Shown here one piece after another: positions 12,099 to 21,945 of a DNA stretch of 64,000 nucleotides (its first letter is position 1; each line of letters starts with the position of its first letter). The translations under genes and the position numbers were made by a program. The notes below the pieces were generated by a model. The model made no database searches and was not told the origin of the DNA. It saw only the letters and a program-made list of their open reading frames with translations. This stretch comes from Aquipseudomonas alcaligenes (lineage in GTDB: Bacteria; Pseudomonadota; Gammaproteobacteria; Pseudomonadales; Pseudomonadaceae), in the NCBI RefSeq assembly GCF_900156545.1, contig NZ_FTNW01000004.1:1-64000 (forward strand), given 5' to 3'.

Positions 12099-12893
12099 TC
12101 AACGCGGCATATTGCGCGCGTAGAAGATCTCCAGCATCTCGTGACGCACGCGCTCTTCCACCTGCTTGCGCTGTTCGGCGGTGAGGTTGCGAGTGGCGTC
12201 GCCGAACAGATAGTTGTCCAGCTCGAACTGCTTGAGCAGCATCTTGGTGTGGAACAGGTTCTCCTGATACACGTTGACGTCCATCATCTGGTAGGCGTCG
12301 AGGGTGTCGTCGGAGAGGTAGTTCTGGATCGAGTTGATCTCATGGTCGATGAAGTGCTTCTTGCCCTCCACGTCGCGGGTGAAGCCACGCACCCGGTAGT
12401 CGACGGTGACGATGTCCGAGTCGAACTGGTGGATCAGGTAGTTGAGCGCCTTCAGCGGCGAGATCACGCCACAGGTCGACACGTCGATGTCCACGCGGAA
12501 AGTCGCAATGCCCTCGACCGGATGAATCTCCGGGTAGGTGTGCACGGTGATGTGACTCTTGTCCAGGTGCGCCAGGATGGTCTCCGGCAGCGGCCCCGGG
12601 GACTCCTCGATCTGGCTGGCGGTGGGTTCCACCGGCTGCTCGGAGATCAGGATGGTCACGCTGGCGCCTTGCGGGTCGTAGTCCTGACGGGCGATGTTCA
12701 GGATATTGGCGCCGATGATGTCGACAACATCGGTGAGGATCTGCGTCAGGCGCTCGGCGTCGTACTCTTCATCGATGTACTGGACGTAGGCCTGCTGGTC
12801 TTCCGGCGTTTCCGCGTAGCAGATGTCGTAGATGTTGAAGCTCAAGGTCTTCGTCAGGTTGTTGAACCCGTGGAGCTTGAGTTTGCTTTTCAC
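12099..12893 (-). CDS. speD: S-adenosylmethionine decarboxylase
   Basis: This enzyme makes decarboxylated SAM for spermidine synthesis. The 264-residue protein is the E. coli-type long SpeD. The self-processing site that yields the pyruvoyl group is the Lys-Ser in [13 protein letters not shown], with STCGVISPL downstream. I choose the GTG start at 12893 because the conserved N-terminus is [19 protein letters not shown]; the frame stays open upstream without family similarity. The upstream region has a minus-strand CATAATGCGCGCC block that may be its -10 region. Confidence 0.94.
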   Translation of the reverse strand: MKSKLKLHGFNNLTKTLSFNIYDICYAETPEDQQAYVQYIDEEYDAERLTQILTDVVDIIGANILNIARQDYDPQGASVTILISEQPVEPTASQIEESPGPLPETILAHLDKSHITVHTYPEIHPVEGIATFRVDIDVSTCGVISPLKALNYLIHQFDSDIVTVDYRVRGFTRDVEGKKHFIDHEINSIQNYLSDDTLDAYQMMDVNVYQENLFHTKMLLKQFELDNYLFGDATRNLTAEQRKQVEERVRHEMLEIFYARNMPR

Positions 12894-13104
12894 CGTTTGG
12901 AACTCTCTATGTGGATGCGGCCCTGCCGCGTGATCGAGCATGCCCGTCAGCTGGGAACAACTCAGCTGCGTAGGACGGTTAACACCTCTTCGCGATGGCG
13001 ATTGTGGTTTGGGGTTGCGGGCGGGGGCCCGCGAAAAGGCGCGCATTATGCAGAGCCAGGACCGGCTCCGCCAGAGCATGCGCGCGGGGAATGACGAACG
13101 TGGG

Positions 13105-13527
13105 TCAGCCCAGTTCGACGATTTCGTAGTCGTGGGTGATCTCGACGCCGGCACGGCCGAGCATGATCGAGGCCGAGCAGTACTTCTCCGCCGACAGCTC
13201 GACGGCGCGCTTGACCTGGGGCTCCTTGAGGCCACGCCCCTTGACCACGAAGTGCAGGTGGATCTTGGTGAACACCTTGGGATCTTCGTCGGCGCGCTCG
13301 GCCTCGAGGAAGGCTTCGCAGCTCTCTACCGGCTGGCGCGCCTTCTTCAGGATGCTGACCACGTCGAAGTTGCTGCAGCCGCCCAGGCCGATCAGCACCA
13401 TTTCCATCGGGCGCACGCCGAGGTTGCGACCACCGGCCTCGGGCGGGCCGTCCATCACCACCACATGACCGCTGCCGGATTCGCCGAGGAACATGGCCTC
13501 GCCGGCCCATTGAATGCGCGCTTTCAT
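13105..13527 (-). CDS. OsmC/Ohr-family peroxide-handling protein
   Basis: A 140-residue OsmC-fold protein. The two redox cysteines are in GLGGCSNFD and in EKYCSASIM, as in the YhfA-like branch of the family. Members reduce organic hydroperoxides or bind thiol-reactive compounds. The start at 13527 has GGAG eight bases upstream. In P. aeruginosa an orthologue also lies between speD and vfr. Confidence 0.9.
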   Translation of the reverse strand: MKARIQWAGEAMFLGESGSGHVVVMDGPPEAGGRNLGVRPMEMVLIGLGGCSNFDVVSILKKARQPVESCEAFLEAERADEDPKVFTKIHLHFVVKGRGLKEPQVKRAVELSAEKYCSASIMLGRAGVEITHDYEIVELG

Positions 13528-13669
13528 TGCCAGGACTCCACTGCCCGAAAAAGGCGCGTAGCTTATCACAGCGCGCTGTAGCGCCCGTTCCCGGCCAATG
13601 GGCCGCACTGCGTGCCGACTGCGTCGCAATTTGGCATTGCTGCACCACCTCTGTCTGTTAAGCTGACCC

Positions 13670-13699
13670 CGGATAACTGGCACACTTGTTCGGATAACT
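13670..13699 (+). repeat. Direct repeat CGGATAACT upstream of vfr
   Basis: CGGATAACT occurs at 13670-13678 and again at 13691-13699, a 21-base period or two helical turns. It lies 55-84 bases upstream of the vfr start. This could be a regulator site or duplicated -10-like sequence (GATAACT); the sequence alone does not decide. Confidence 0.4.
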
Positions 13700-13753
13700 A
13701 ATAAGAAATTCGCCTGCTGGACAAAGGCTTACTCTAATTTTCGGGACTCGGGC

Positions 13754-14398
13754 ATGGTCGCTATTACCCTTACACCAAAGATCAAGAACATCGACAAACT
13801 GCTCGCGCATTGTCACCGCCGCCGCTACACGGCCAAAAGCACCATCATCTATGCAGGGGATCGTTGCGAAACCCTGTTCTTCATCATCAAAGGCTCGGTC
13901 ACCATCCTCATCGAGGATGACGACGGCCGCGAGATGATCATCGCCTACCTCAACGCCGGCGACTTCTTCGGCGAGATGGGTCTGTTCGAGAAGGAAGGCA
14001 CCGAGAAGGAACGCAGTGCCTGGGTCCGCGCCAAGACCGAGTGCGAGGTGGCGGAACTGAGCTACGCCAAGTTCCGTGAACTGACCCAACAGGACCCGGA
14101 GATTCTCTACGCCCTGGGCAGCCAGATGGCCGATCGCCTGCGCAATACCACGCGCAAGGTGGGTGACCTGGCCTTCCTCGACGTCACCGGCCGCGTCGCC
14201 CGTACCCTGCTGGACCTGTGCAAGCAACCGGACGCCATGACCCACCCGGATGGCATGCAGATCAAGATCACCCGTCAGGAAATCGGCCGTATCGTCGGCT
14301 GCTCCCGGGAAATGGTCGGACGCGTGCTCAAGTCCCTGGAGGAACAGGGCCTGGTGCACGTCAAAGGCAAGACCATGGTGGTCTTCGGTACCCGCTGA
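13754..14398 (+). CDS. vfr: cAMP-binding global regulator Vfr (CRP family)
   Basis: A 214-residue CRP-type regulator, the exact length of P. aeruginosa Vfr. The cyclic-nucleotide-binding fold includes [11 protein letters not shown] with the following RSAW phosphate-binding region. The C-terminal helix-turn-helix reads [28 protein letters not shown]. In P. aeruginosa Vfr with cAMP controls virulence genes, including the Las quorum system and indirectly lasB, of which an orthologue is in this window. No clear CRP half-sites were seen upstream. Confidence 0.95.
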   Translation: MVAITLTPKIKNIDKLLAHCHRRRYTAKSTIIYAGDRCETLFFIIKGSVTILIEDDDGREMIIAYLNAGDFFGEMGLFEKEGTEKERSAWVRAKTECEVAELSYAKFRELTQQDPEILYALGSQMADRLRNTTRKVGDLAFLDVTGRVARTLLDLCKQPDAMTHPDGMQIKITRQEIGRIVGCSREMVGRVLKSLEEQGLVHVKGKTMVVFGTR

Positions 14399-14603
14399 CG
14401 CCATCCTGCCGATGATTGTGCCGCAGCCGCAGCATCAATCCGCCATGGACCATTCGCCCCCTCTCAGCCCGCCAGCCAGCGGCCGGGAGGGCGCGCCGAA
14501 CGGCACGCCATCAATACCCCAACCGCAGCGGCACACAACCATGACGACTCATGGTCTCTGCGTGGAGCCTCACTGAATACGCTCCTTTAGCGCCACGGTA
14601 GCC

Positions 14604-15641
14604 CTAGCGCATTTCCTGCACCAGCAGCGCCAGCAACTCTGCCGCCGGCAGCTCGCGAACCAGCGGTGCGCCCTGGCCGGCCCACTGGGCGGCGAAGTCG
14701 TGGCAACCGTGGGCGCTGGCCGCCGCCTGCAGGGCCTTGGCCGCGTCGTAGCAGATCGGGTAATCCGGCAGCTCCGCGCCCAGGTCGCCGTACAGCCGAT
14801 TGGGCAGGCCGCGCGCCGGGCGTCCGGAGAGATTCGCGGTGATCGCGGTATGCGCTGCCTTCTCGCCCTTCAACGCCTCGCGGTAGGCGGCGTTAGCGGC
14901 TGACTCGGGACACAGCACGAAGGCCGTGCCCAGCTGCGCGCCAGCGGCACCCAGGGCCAGGGCCGCGCGGATGCCGGCACCGTCCATGATGCCGCCGGCG
15001 GCAATGATCGGCAGGCGCGACTGCTGCGCCAGCAGGCGCACCAGCGCCAGGGTGCCAAGCGCCGCATCGCCCTCTTCCGGTATGAACACCCCGCGGTGGC
15101 CACCGGCCTCGATGCCCTGGGCGACCAGTGCGTCCACGCCGGCGGCCTCGGCCAGCCGCGCTTCGGCCGGCGTCGTCACGCAGGCCAGGGTACGGATGGC
15201 GGCCTGGCGCAGGCGCTCGATCCATTCGGCCGGCGGCAGGCCGAAGTGAAAGCTGACCACCGCCGGGCGCAGCTCCAGCAACGTCTCCAGCATCGCAGGA
15301 TCGGCCAGGAAGCTCGGGTAGATCTCGCGCAGCGCCGCCGGCGGTGCGGCACCGAACTCGGCGAACAGCGGCCGCAGGCGCTCCAGCCAGGCCTGCTCGC
15401 GCGCCGCATCGGCGCGGGCCGGTGCATGGCAGAACAGGTTGAGGTTGAACGGGCGGGCAGTCAGCGCGCTGGTCTGCGCGACCAGCTCACGGGCCTGCGC
15501 CGGCGTACTCGCGCCCAGACCCAGCGAACCCAGGCCGCCCGCCTCGGACACGGCGGCCGCCAGCGCCGGCGTGGAAACCCCGACCATCGGCGCCTGGATG
15601 ATGGGATGGTGGATACCGAGCAGTGCACACAGGGACGACAT
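14604..15641 (-). CDS. Nitronate monooxygenase-family FMN oxidoreductase
   Basis: A second 2-nitropropane dioxygenase-like flavoprotein, 345 residues. Family marks are [20 protein letters not shown] at the N-terminus, the FMN-phosphate segment [12 protein letters not shown] and [25 protein letters not shown] ribosome-binding site lies upstream. It is divergent from the LysR gene and is the likely target of that regulator. It differs clearly from the oxidoreductase next to hemJ. Confidence 0.87.
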   Translation of the reverse strand: MSSLCALLGIHHPIIQAPMVGVSTPALAAAVSEAGGLGSLGLGASTPAQARELVAQTSALTARPFNLNLFCHAPARADAAREQAWLERLRPLFAEFGAAPPAALREIYPSFLADPAMLETLLELRPAVVSFHFGLPPAEWIERLRQAAIRTLACVTTPAEARLAEAAGVDALVAQGIEAGGHRGVFIPEEGDAALGTLALVRLLAQQSRLPIIAAGGIMDGAGIRAALALGAAGAQLGTAFVLCPESAANAAYREALKGEKAAHTAITANLSGRPARGLPNRLYGDLGAELPDYPICYDAAKALQAAASAHGCHDFAAQWAGQGAPLVRELPAAELLALLVQEMR

Positions 15642-15668
15642 GAAAAGCCTCCGCAGGATTGACCTATC

Positions 15669-15685
15669 AATCTCGATTAAAGATT
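15669..15685. promoter_or_regulatory. Candidate LysR-type operator (ATC-N9-GAT)
   Basis: AATC-TCGATTAAA-GATT is an interrupted palindrome of the LysR-box shape in the 86-base gap between the oxidoreductase gene and the divergent lysR-type gene. LysR regulators normally bind such sites to control both themselves and the neighbour. Confidence 0.5.
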
Positions 15686-15727
15686 ATCTGTAAAACATTA
15701 TTCTTATTTTGAGATTTATAAAAGCCC

Positions 15728-16606
15728 ATGGATCTCACCAGCCTCGCCCTCTTCCGCGCCGTGGCCCTCGAGCAGAGCGTGACCCGCGCCGCACAGAGCC
15801 TGCATCGCGCCCAGTCCAACGTCACCACGCGCATCCAGCAGTTGGAGGAAGAGCTCGGCGCCAGCCTGTTCCTCCGCGAAGGCAAGCGCATGCGGCTGAC
15901 CGAGCAGGGCCAGGCCTTTCTCGCCTACGCCGAGCAACTGCTGGCGCTGGCCGACGAGGCGCGTCAGGCGCTGCACCCCGCACAGCCAAGCGGGCGCCTG
16001 CGCCTGGGCAGCATGGAAAGTACCGCGGCGGCGCGCCTGCCGGAGCCGCTGGCGCGCTTTCATCGCAGCTATCCGCAGGTCAGCCTGGAAGTCAGCACCG
16101 GGCCCAGCCAGGCCCTACTCGAAGGCGTGCTGGCACGGCGCCTGGACTGCGCGCTGATCGCCCTGCCGCAGCACCTGGCACAGGATCGCTGGCAGGGCGA
16201 GGCGCTGGATCAGGGCCTGGAGGGCGAGGCGCTGTTTCGTGAGGAACTGCTCTTGCTCCTGCCGGCCGACCACCCGCCAGTGCAGGAGCCGACGGACGTG
16301 CGGCTGCGCACCCTGGCGGGCTTCGCCCAGGGCTGCAGCTACCGGCAGATCGGCGAGCGCTGGCTGGGCCAGAGCGGTGCGCCACTGCGGGTACAGGAAG
16401 TCGGCTCGTACCACGCAATTCTCGCCTGCGTGGCCGCCGGCACCTGCGCTGGCGTGGTGCCGCGGACTCTGCTGGAGCTGCAGCGCACGCCGCCAGCAGT
16501 GCGCCAGGTACCGCTGCTTGAGGTGGATACGCTGCTGGTCTGGCGCCGTGGTTACGCGGCACCGGCCTTCCGCGCCTGGCGCGAGCAGCTAGGCTCTGCG
16601 ACCTAG
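15728..16606 (+). CDS. LysR-family transcriptional regulator
   Basis: A 292-residue regulator. The N-terminal winged helix-turn-helix ([20 protein letters not shown], residues about 18-37) is standard and is followed by an effector-binding domain from about residue 90. It is divergent from the oxidoreductase gene at 14604-15641, which is the normal arrangement for a LysR regulator and its target. The effector is unknown, possibly a nitro compound or nitronate. No strong ribosome-binding site precedes the ATG. Confidence 0.9.
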   Translation: MDLTSLALFRAVALEQSVTRAAQSLHRAQSNVTTRIQQLEEELGASLFLREGKRMRLTEQGQAFLAYAEQLLALADEARQALHPAQPSGRLRLGSMESTAAARLPEPLARFHRSYPQVSLEVSTGPSQALLEGVLARRLDCALIALPQHLAQDRWQGEALDQGLEGEALFREELLLLLPADHPPVQEPTDVRLRTLAGFAQGCSYRQIGERWLGQSGAPLRVQEVGSYHAILACVAAGTCAGVVPRTLLELQRTPPAVRQVPLLEVDTLLVWRRGYAAPAFRAWREQLGSAT

Positions 16607-16671
16607 GTCCAATAGCCGCCGCGCGCGGGCGGAGCGACCATCGGTGCAAACCACGCCCCCGGGAGCGTCGC

Positions 16672-18591
16672 ATGTCGTCCAGCGTTGCCGGCAAGACGGC
16701 CGTCCTGCAGAACATCCACGGCACCATGGAGTTCCTGCGCAAGTACCCGCCGTTCAACCAGATGGACAGCGCCCAGCTGGCCTACCTGGTAGAGCATTGC
16801 CAGCTGCGTTTCTATGCCGCCGGCGAGAGCATCATCAAGCCCGGCGACGGCCCGGTGCAGCACTTCTACATCGTCAAGCAGGGGCTGGTGGTCGGCGAGC
16901 GCCCGCACTCGGCGCGGCGCGGCACTGAGACCACGTTCGAGATCGCCAGCGGCGAGTGCTTCCCGCTGGCCGCCCTGCTCGGCGAGCGCGCCACCCGCAC
17001 CGAACACCTGGCCGGCGAGGACACCTTCTGCCTGTTGCTGGGCAAGGACGCCTTCGTCCGCCTGTTCGCCCAGTCCGCGCCTTTCCGTGACTTCGCCCTG
17101 CGCGGGGTCAGCAGCCTGCTCGACCAGGTCAACCAGCAGGTCCAGCTGCGCGCCGCCGAGAACCTCGGTGCGCAGTACTCGCTGGACACCACCCTGCGCG
17201 AGCTGGCCCTGCAACAACCGGTGGCCTGCAGCGCCGTCACGCCGCTGCGCGATGCCGTGCGGCGCATGCACGAACAGCATGTCGGCAGCATCGTGATCGT
17301 CGACGAGGGCGAGCGCCCTGCCGGCATCTTCACCCTGCGCGACCTGCGCCGGGTGGTGGCCGACGGTGAATCGCTGGAGCAGCCGATCAGTGCGCTGATG
17401 ACCCAACGCCCGTTCCACCTGCCGCCGGAGGCCAGCGCCTTCGATGCGGCCCTGGCGATGACCGAGCGGCATATCGCCCACGTCTGCCTGGTGGAGCATG
17501 AGCGCCTGGTCGGCGTGGTGTCCGAGCGCGACCTGTTCTCACTGCAGCGGGTCGACCTGGTGCACCTGGCCCGCACCATCCGCCACGCTGGCCGCATCGA
17601 GACGCTGGTGGCACTGCGCAGCGACATCCGCCTGCTGGTCGAGCGCATGCTGGCCCATGGCGCCAGCTCCACGCAGATCACCCAGCTGGTCACCCTGCTC
17701 AACGACCATACCGTGTGCCGGGTGATCGAACTGGTGCTGGAGGAGCTGGGCGATCCCGGCATGCCCTTCAGCTGGCTGTGCTTCGGCAGCGAAGGGCGGC
17801 GCGAGCAGACGCTGCACACCGACCAGGACAACGGCATCCTGTTCGAGGCCGACAGCCCCGAGCAGGCCGAACACATGCGCCAGCGCCTGTTACCGGTTGC
17901 CCGGCGCATCAACCAGCGCCTCGCCGAATGCGGCTTCGCCCTCTGCCGCGGCAACATCATGGCCGGCAATCCCGAGCTGTGCCTGTCGCGCCGCGAGTGG
18001 GCGTTGCGTTTCGCCGCCTTCGTGCGTGAAGCCACCCCGGAGAGCCTGCTGGCGTCGAGCATCTACTTCGACCTGCGGGTGGTCTGGGGTGACGAGCAGG
18101 GTTGCACGCAGCTGCGCCGCCAGCTACTTGCCGATGTGGCCGACAACAGCCTGTTCCAGCGCCTGATGGCCGCCAATGCCCTGCGTCACCGCCCGCCACT
18201 GGGACGCTTCCGCGACTTCGTGGTGGCGCGCAAGGGCGCCGAAAAGGACACCTTCGACCTCAAGGAGGAGGGCCTCACACCCTTCGTCGATGGCGCCCGC
18301 CTGCTGGCCCTGGCCCATGGCGTGGAGGAGAGCAGCACCCTGCGCCGCTTTGCTGAACTGGTACGCCTGGAGGTGATCGACGCCCAGGACGGCGCCGCCT
18401 ACGAGGAGGCCTACCACTTCATCCAGCAGACCCGCCTGCAACTGCACCAGCAGCAGGCGGCCCAGGATCTGCCGCTGTCCAATCGCCTTGATCCGGACAG
18501 CCTCAACCACCTGGACCGGCGCATCCTGCGCGAGTCCTTCCGCCAGGCCCAGCGCCTGCAGGCCAGCCTGACGCTGCGCTACCAGCTATGA
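16672..18591 (+). CDS. cNMP-binding/CBS/DUF294 nucleotidyltransferase-like protein
   Basis: A 639-residue signalling protein with four modules. A cyclic-nucleotide-binding-like domain spans about residues 25-140 and a CBS pair about 175-300 (GSIVIVDEGERPAGIFTLRD and VGVVSERDLFSL). A DUF294 nucleotidyltransferase-like domain follows with CFGSEGRREQTLHTDQDNG, the G-S-x-x-R-x-E ... D-x-D pattern, and then a helical C-terminal DUF294 domain. The protein probably modifies a partner in response to nucleotides. A GGGAG site precedes the ATG, and its stop overlaps the exonuclease start by four bases. In P. aeruginosa a similar pair lies beside the acetate permease gene. Confidence 0.85.
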   Translation: MSSSVAGKTAVLQNIHGTMEFLRKYPPFNQMDSAQLAYLVEHCQLRFYAAGESIIKPGDGPVQHFYIVKQGLVVGERPHSARRGTETTFEIASGECFPLAALLGERATRTEHLAGEDTFCLLLGKDAFVRLFAQSAPFRDFALRGVSSLLDQVNQQVQLRAAENLGAQYSLDTTLRELALQQPVACSAVTPLRDAVRRMHEQHVGSIVIVDEGERPAGIFTLRDLRRVVADGESLEQPISALMTQRPFHLPPEASAFDAALAMTERHIAHVCLVEHERLVGVVSERDLFSLQRVDLVHLARTIRHAGRIETLVALRSDIRLLVERMLAHGASSTQITQLVTLLNDHTVCRVIELVLEELGDPGMPFSWLCFGSEGRREQTLHTDQDNGILFEADSPEQAEHMRQRLLPVARRINQRLAECGFALCRGNIMAGNPELCLSRREWALRFAAFVREATPESLLASSIYFDLRVVWGDEQGCTQLRRQLLADVADNSLFQRLMAANALRHRPPLGRFRDFVVARKGAEKDTFDLKEEGLTPFVDGARLLALAHGVEESSTLRRFAELVRLEVIDAQDGAAYEEAYHFIQQTRLQLHQQQAAQDLPLSNRLDPDSLNHLDRRILRESFRQAQRLQASLTLRYQL

Positions 18592-19280
18592 AGAAGATGC
18601 TCGACTGGCTGCGCAGCAGCCCCGCTATCGATCCCCGCAGCCTGCACCTGCCGACAGCGGTGGCGCTGGACGAGCGCCCGCTGAGTGCGCAGCGCATGGT
18701 GGTGGTCGACCTGGAAACCAGCGGTCTCAACCTGCAGCGCGATCAGCTGCTGGCCATCGGCGCGGTGGTGATCGAGGACGGCGCCATCGACCTGTCCCAG
18801 CAGTTCGAGTGCACCCTGTGCCAGCCCGGCCACCGCGCCGGCGCCAGCACCCTGATCCACGGCATTGCACCCAGCGCGGTGGCCGCCGGCCGCGATCCCG
18901 CCGAGGCCCTGCTGGCCTTTATGGAGTTCGTCGACGACAGCCCGCTGCTGGCGTTCCACGCACCGTTCGACCAGCACATGCTCGAACGCGCCCTGCGCGA
19001 GACACTCGGCTACCGCCTGCGCCATCCCTTCCTCGACGTCGCCGTGCTGGCCCCGCTGCTGTGCCCGGACGCGCCGCCCTACAAGGGGCTGGACGAGTGG
19101 CTGGAACACTTCCGGCTGCAGGCCAGCGAGCGTCACCACGCCAGCGCCGATGCCCTGGCCACGGCCGAGCTGGCGCTGATCCTGTTCAGCAAGGCACGTC
19201 GCCAGGACCTAGACAGCCTGGCCGAACTGCAGCGCCGGGCGCAGAGCTGGAAACGCCGGCAACTGGCGCATTCGCTCTGA
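18588..19280 (+). CDS. DEDDh-type 3'-5' exonuclease (DnaQ-like)
   Basis: A 230-residue exonuclease of the DnaQ/RNase T fold. Exo I is VVDLETSGL, Exo II lies around LAFHAPFDQHML, and Exo III is ERHHASADALATAEL, so the acidic residues and the catalytic histidine are present. It overlaps the DUF294 gene at ATGA and is certainly co-expressed with it. The pair recurs in Pseudomonas. Its substrate (DNA, RNA or a small molecule) is not evident. Confidence 0.86.
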   Translation: MKKMLDWLRSSPAIDPRSLHLPTAVALDERPLSAQRMVVVDLETSGLNLQRDQLLAIGAVVIEDGAIDLSQQFECTLCQPGHRAGASTLIHGIAPSAVAAGRDPAEALLAFMEFVDDSPLLAFHAPFDQHMLERALRETLGYRLRHPFLDVAVLAPLLCPDAPPYKGLDEWLEHFRLQASERHHASADALATAELALILFSKARRQDLDSLAELQRRAQSWKRRQLAHSL

Positions 19281-19383
19281 CTCGCCGATAGAGCATACCA
19301 ATATCATTTGTTAAATATTCTCGTTTCAAGCGACGCGCGCGCTTTACTAGAATGCACGCCCCTCCCAGGCCCGGGCTGCCCTC

Positions 19384-20508
19384 ATGCGTTCCACCACCAT
19401 CCGCCACTGGTCCGTTGTCCATACCTGGACCAGCCTGGTCTGCACCCTATTCCTATTCCTCCTGGCACTCACCGGCCTGCCGCTGATCTTCCACCACGAG
19501 CTCGAACACCTGCTCGGTGAAGCACCAGAGCTACGCGAGATGGCTCCCGGCACGGCGCACATGGACCTGCAGCAGCTGGTCGAGGCCGGCGAACGCCATC
19601 GCCCCGGCGAGGTGGTGCAGTACCTGGGCTGGGAAGAAGACGAACCCAACGGCGTAGTCACCATCATGGCCGCCACCGCCGGCACCGAACCGAATTCGTC
19701 ACATACCTTCATGCTCGACGCGCGCACGGGCGAGGCAGTGGAGATGCCGGCGGCCAACGGCGGTTTCATGATGCTGATGCTGCGCCTGCACGTGGACCTG
19801 TTCGCCGGCCTGCCGGGCAAACTGCTGCTGGCCTTTATGGGCGTCCTCTTCGTGGTGGCGATCATCTCTGGCGTGGTGCTCTATGCGCCCTTCATGCGCA
19901 AACTGCGCTTCGCCGCAGTGCGCGACAAGTCCACGCGCCTGCGCTGGCTCGACCTGCACAACCTGATCGGCATCGTCACCCTGACCTGGGCCCTGACGGT
20001 GGGCGTTACCGGGGTGATCAGCGCCTGCGCCGACCTGCTGATCGAAGCCTGGCGCGGCGACACCCTGGCGGCCATGGTCGAACCCTACCGCGACGCGACG
20101 CCGCTCACCGAGCGCGCCCCGGCCAGCGATCTGCTGGAGATCGCCCGGGCGGCTGCGCCCGGCATGCAGCCGGACTTCATCGCCTTCCCCGGCACGCGCT
20201 TCTCCAGCGAGCATCATTACGCGGTGTTCATGAAAGGCAGTACGCACCTGACCTCGCACCTGTGGACCCCGGTGCTGATCGACGCCCACACCCTGCAGGT
20301 CACCGCCGTCGGCTCCCGCCCCTGGTACATGGACGCCCTGGCCATGTCGCAGCCGCTGCACTTCGGCGACTACGGCGGGCGACCGATGCAGATCCTCTGG
20401 GCGGTGCTGGATGTGCTGACGCTGATCGTCCTGGGCAGCGGCCTGTACCTCTGGTGGGTGCGCCGCCGCGCACCGCGCACGGCCTTGCGTGACGAGGTGG
20501 CGGCATGA
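19384..20508 (+). CDS. PepSY-associated membrane protein
   Basis: A 374-residue inner-membrane protein of the PepSY-TM family. Hydrophobic segments lie at about residues 15-38, 140-165, 195-215 and 335-357. The periplasmic parts contain the PepSY-like LDARTGEAVEM. Members often assist siderophore-iron reduction or other metal handling at the cytoplasmic membrane. The upstream region is A/T-rich (AATAT-N10-ATATT near 19301) and has a TAGAATGCACG -10-like element at 19348-19353. A metal link for this copy is inference. Confidence 0.82.
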   Translation: MRSTTIRHWSVVHTWTSLVCTLFLFLLALTGLPLIFHHELEHLLGEAPELREMAPGTAHMDLQQLVEAGERHRPGEVVQYLGWEEDEPNGVVTIMAATAGTEPNSSHTFMLDARTGEAVEMPAANGGFMMLMLRLHVDLFAGLPGKLLLAFMGVLFVVAIISGVVLYAPFMRKLRFAAVRDKSTRLRWLDLHNLIGIVTLTWALTVGVTGVISACADLLIEAWRGDTLAAMVEPYRDATPLTERAPASDLLEIARAAAPGMQPDFIAFPGTRFSSEHHYAVFMKGSTHLTSHLWTPVLIDAHTLQVTAVGSRPWYMDALAMSQPLHFGDYGGRPMQILWAVLDVLTLIVLGSGLYLWWVRRRAPRTALRDEVAA

Positions 20509-20663
20509 GGCAGTCGACCTTCGCCATCCCCGCGCTGCTGGCTGTACTCGGCGCCGCCGGGCTGTTCGCCGCCCTGCTCGGCGACGGCGCATGGGATGCC
20601 CTGGCCTGGCTCGGCCTGGGCCTGCCGGCCGTGATCGGCACCTGGCCGCTGCTCAGGCGCTGA
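20505..20663 (+). CDS. Tiny membrane protein partnered with the PepSY protein
   Basis: A 52-residue ORF starting MRQSTFAIPALLAVLG and ending VIGTWPLLRR. It overlaps the PepSY gene stop at ATGA, so translation is likely coupled. Two hydrophobic segments (about residues 7-25 and 33-49) flank a short GDGAWDA turn. I recall similar 50-residue proteins after PepSY genes in other Pseudomonas. The function is unknown; it is probably a small accessory subunit. Confidence 0.65.
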   Translation: MRQSTFAIPALLAVLGAAGLFAALLGDGAWDALAWLGLGLPAVIGTWPLLRR

Positions 20664-20816
20664 AAGGTACTGGCGAAAGCGCCACGCCCGCCTAGCGTTA
20701 ACGCAGGCAGAGAGCGGCAGCACAGGAGTGCCCCGCTGTCAGTCCCTTGTCCCTCGTCGTTCTGCCAGAACCGCCGCCACGCGGCATCCGTCTGCGCAAC
20801 GCCTGGGAGTCACGCC

Positions 20817-21809
20817 ATGCTGTTCATCACCAATCGCTTTCCCACCGGCTCTATCGAAACGGTGAAAGGCCGCAAGTTCGACTTTGACCTCAGCAATAAC
20901 GCCCCCAGCCACTCGGTCTACTTCTGCCAGCGCAAGAGCAAGAAGAATCTGATCGAACTGGGCAGCGAACTTTTCCTCGACCGCCTGCACGAGGCGCCGC
21001 AGCGCCAGGTGCTGCTGTACATCCACGGTTTCTCCAACCTGCCGGACGATGTGTTCGCCAATGTCGAGGAGTTCCAGCGTCTGTGCGACCAGGCGTTGGC
21101 CAAGGAAGTGCTGGTGATCCCGGTGATCTGGCCGTGCGACAACGATCTGGGGATCGTCAAGGACTACTGGGACGACCAGAAGTCCGCCGACTACAGCGCC
21201 ATCTCCCTGGCCCGCGCCCTCAGCCTGTTCCTCAAGTGGCGCGACGAACGCGAGGCGGCAGGGCTCGACAGCTGCCTCAAGCGCATCAACGTGCTGGCCC
21301 ACTCGATGGGCAACCGGGTGCTGCGCGAGACTCTTTGCGAGTGGGACCGCTACGACCTGGCCCAGGGCGTCCCCATGCTGTTCCGCAATACCTTCCTGAT
21401 CGCCGCCGACATCGAGAACGAATCGATCCATCGCGGCCAGCGCGGCGAGCTGATCTCCCATGCCTCGCGCAACGTGGTGGTGTACTACGCCTCGGACGAC
21501 CTCGCCCTGCGTGGCAGCAAGGCGGCCAACCTGAAGAACCGCATCGCCTCGCGGCGCCTCGGCCACAGCGGCCCGGAGAACATGGACCTGGCGCCGCACA
21601 ACCTGTACGCGGTGGACTGCGATGACGTGAACACCCGCTACGACACGCCCAAAGGGCACTCCTACTTCCGCAGCGACGATCAGGGCAAACCCGGCGTGGT
21701 GTTCCAGCATCTGTTCGAGTGCCTGCGCAGCGGCCGGGTATTCCCGCAGGACGAGGCCAGGCGCTCGACTATCCTGCGAACAGATATAAGAGGGAAAAAA
21801 GGAATTTAA
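20817..21809 (+). CDS. DUF900-type alpha/beta hydrolase
   Basis: A 330-residue putative serine hydrolase. The oxyanion-hole strand is LLYIHGFS and the nucleophile elbow is NVLAHSMGNRVL (Ser in A-H-S-M-G); the C-terminal GHSYFRS may carry the catalytic histidine. The substrate is unknown. GGGAG lies eight bases before the ATG. The last residues (TDIRGKKGI) are encoded by sequence that turns abruptly A/T-rich, as does the DNA after it, so the original C-terminus may have been altered when the AT-rich gene next door arrived. Confidence 0.8.
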   Translation: MLFITNRFPTGSIETVKGRKFDFDLSNNAPSHSVYFCQRKSKKNLIELGSELFLDRLHEAPQRQVLLYIHGFSNLPDDVFANVEEFQRLCDQALAKEVLVIPVIWPCDNDLGIVKDYWDDQKSADYSAISLARALSLFLKWRDEREAAGLDSCLKRINVLAHSMGNRVLRETLCEWDRYDLAQGVPMLFRNTFLIAADIENESIHRGQRGELISHASRNVVVYYASDDLALRGSKAANLKNRIASRRLGHSGPENMDLAPHNLYAVDCDDVNTRYDTPKGHSYFRSDDQGKPGVVFQHLFECLRSGRVFPQDEARRSTILRTDIRGKKGI

Positions 21810-21945
21810 GGCTTGGCCATCTGGGCTAGCCTCATATAAATGACCTACCGCCCGTACCAGCCTACGGCTAGAACATCAATCACGACCAAACATCAAAGAA
21901 AACACACAAGATGAATTAGGCAGCAAAGCAGGAAGGAGCAAAATC

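Noticed and set aside
14399..14603. A short gene between vfr and the oxidoreductase gene
   Set aside because: Open frames here have no ribosome-binding site and no plausible protein composition. I see nothing definite in this gap.
19285..19325. Fur box upstream of the PepSY gene
   Set aside because: The AATAT-N10-ATATT repeat is A/T-rich and symmetric but does not match the 19-base Fur consensus well enough.
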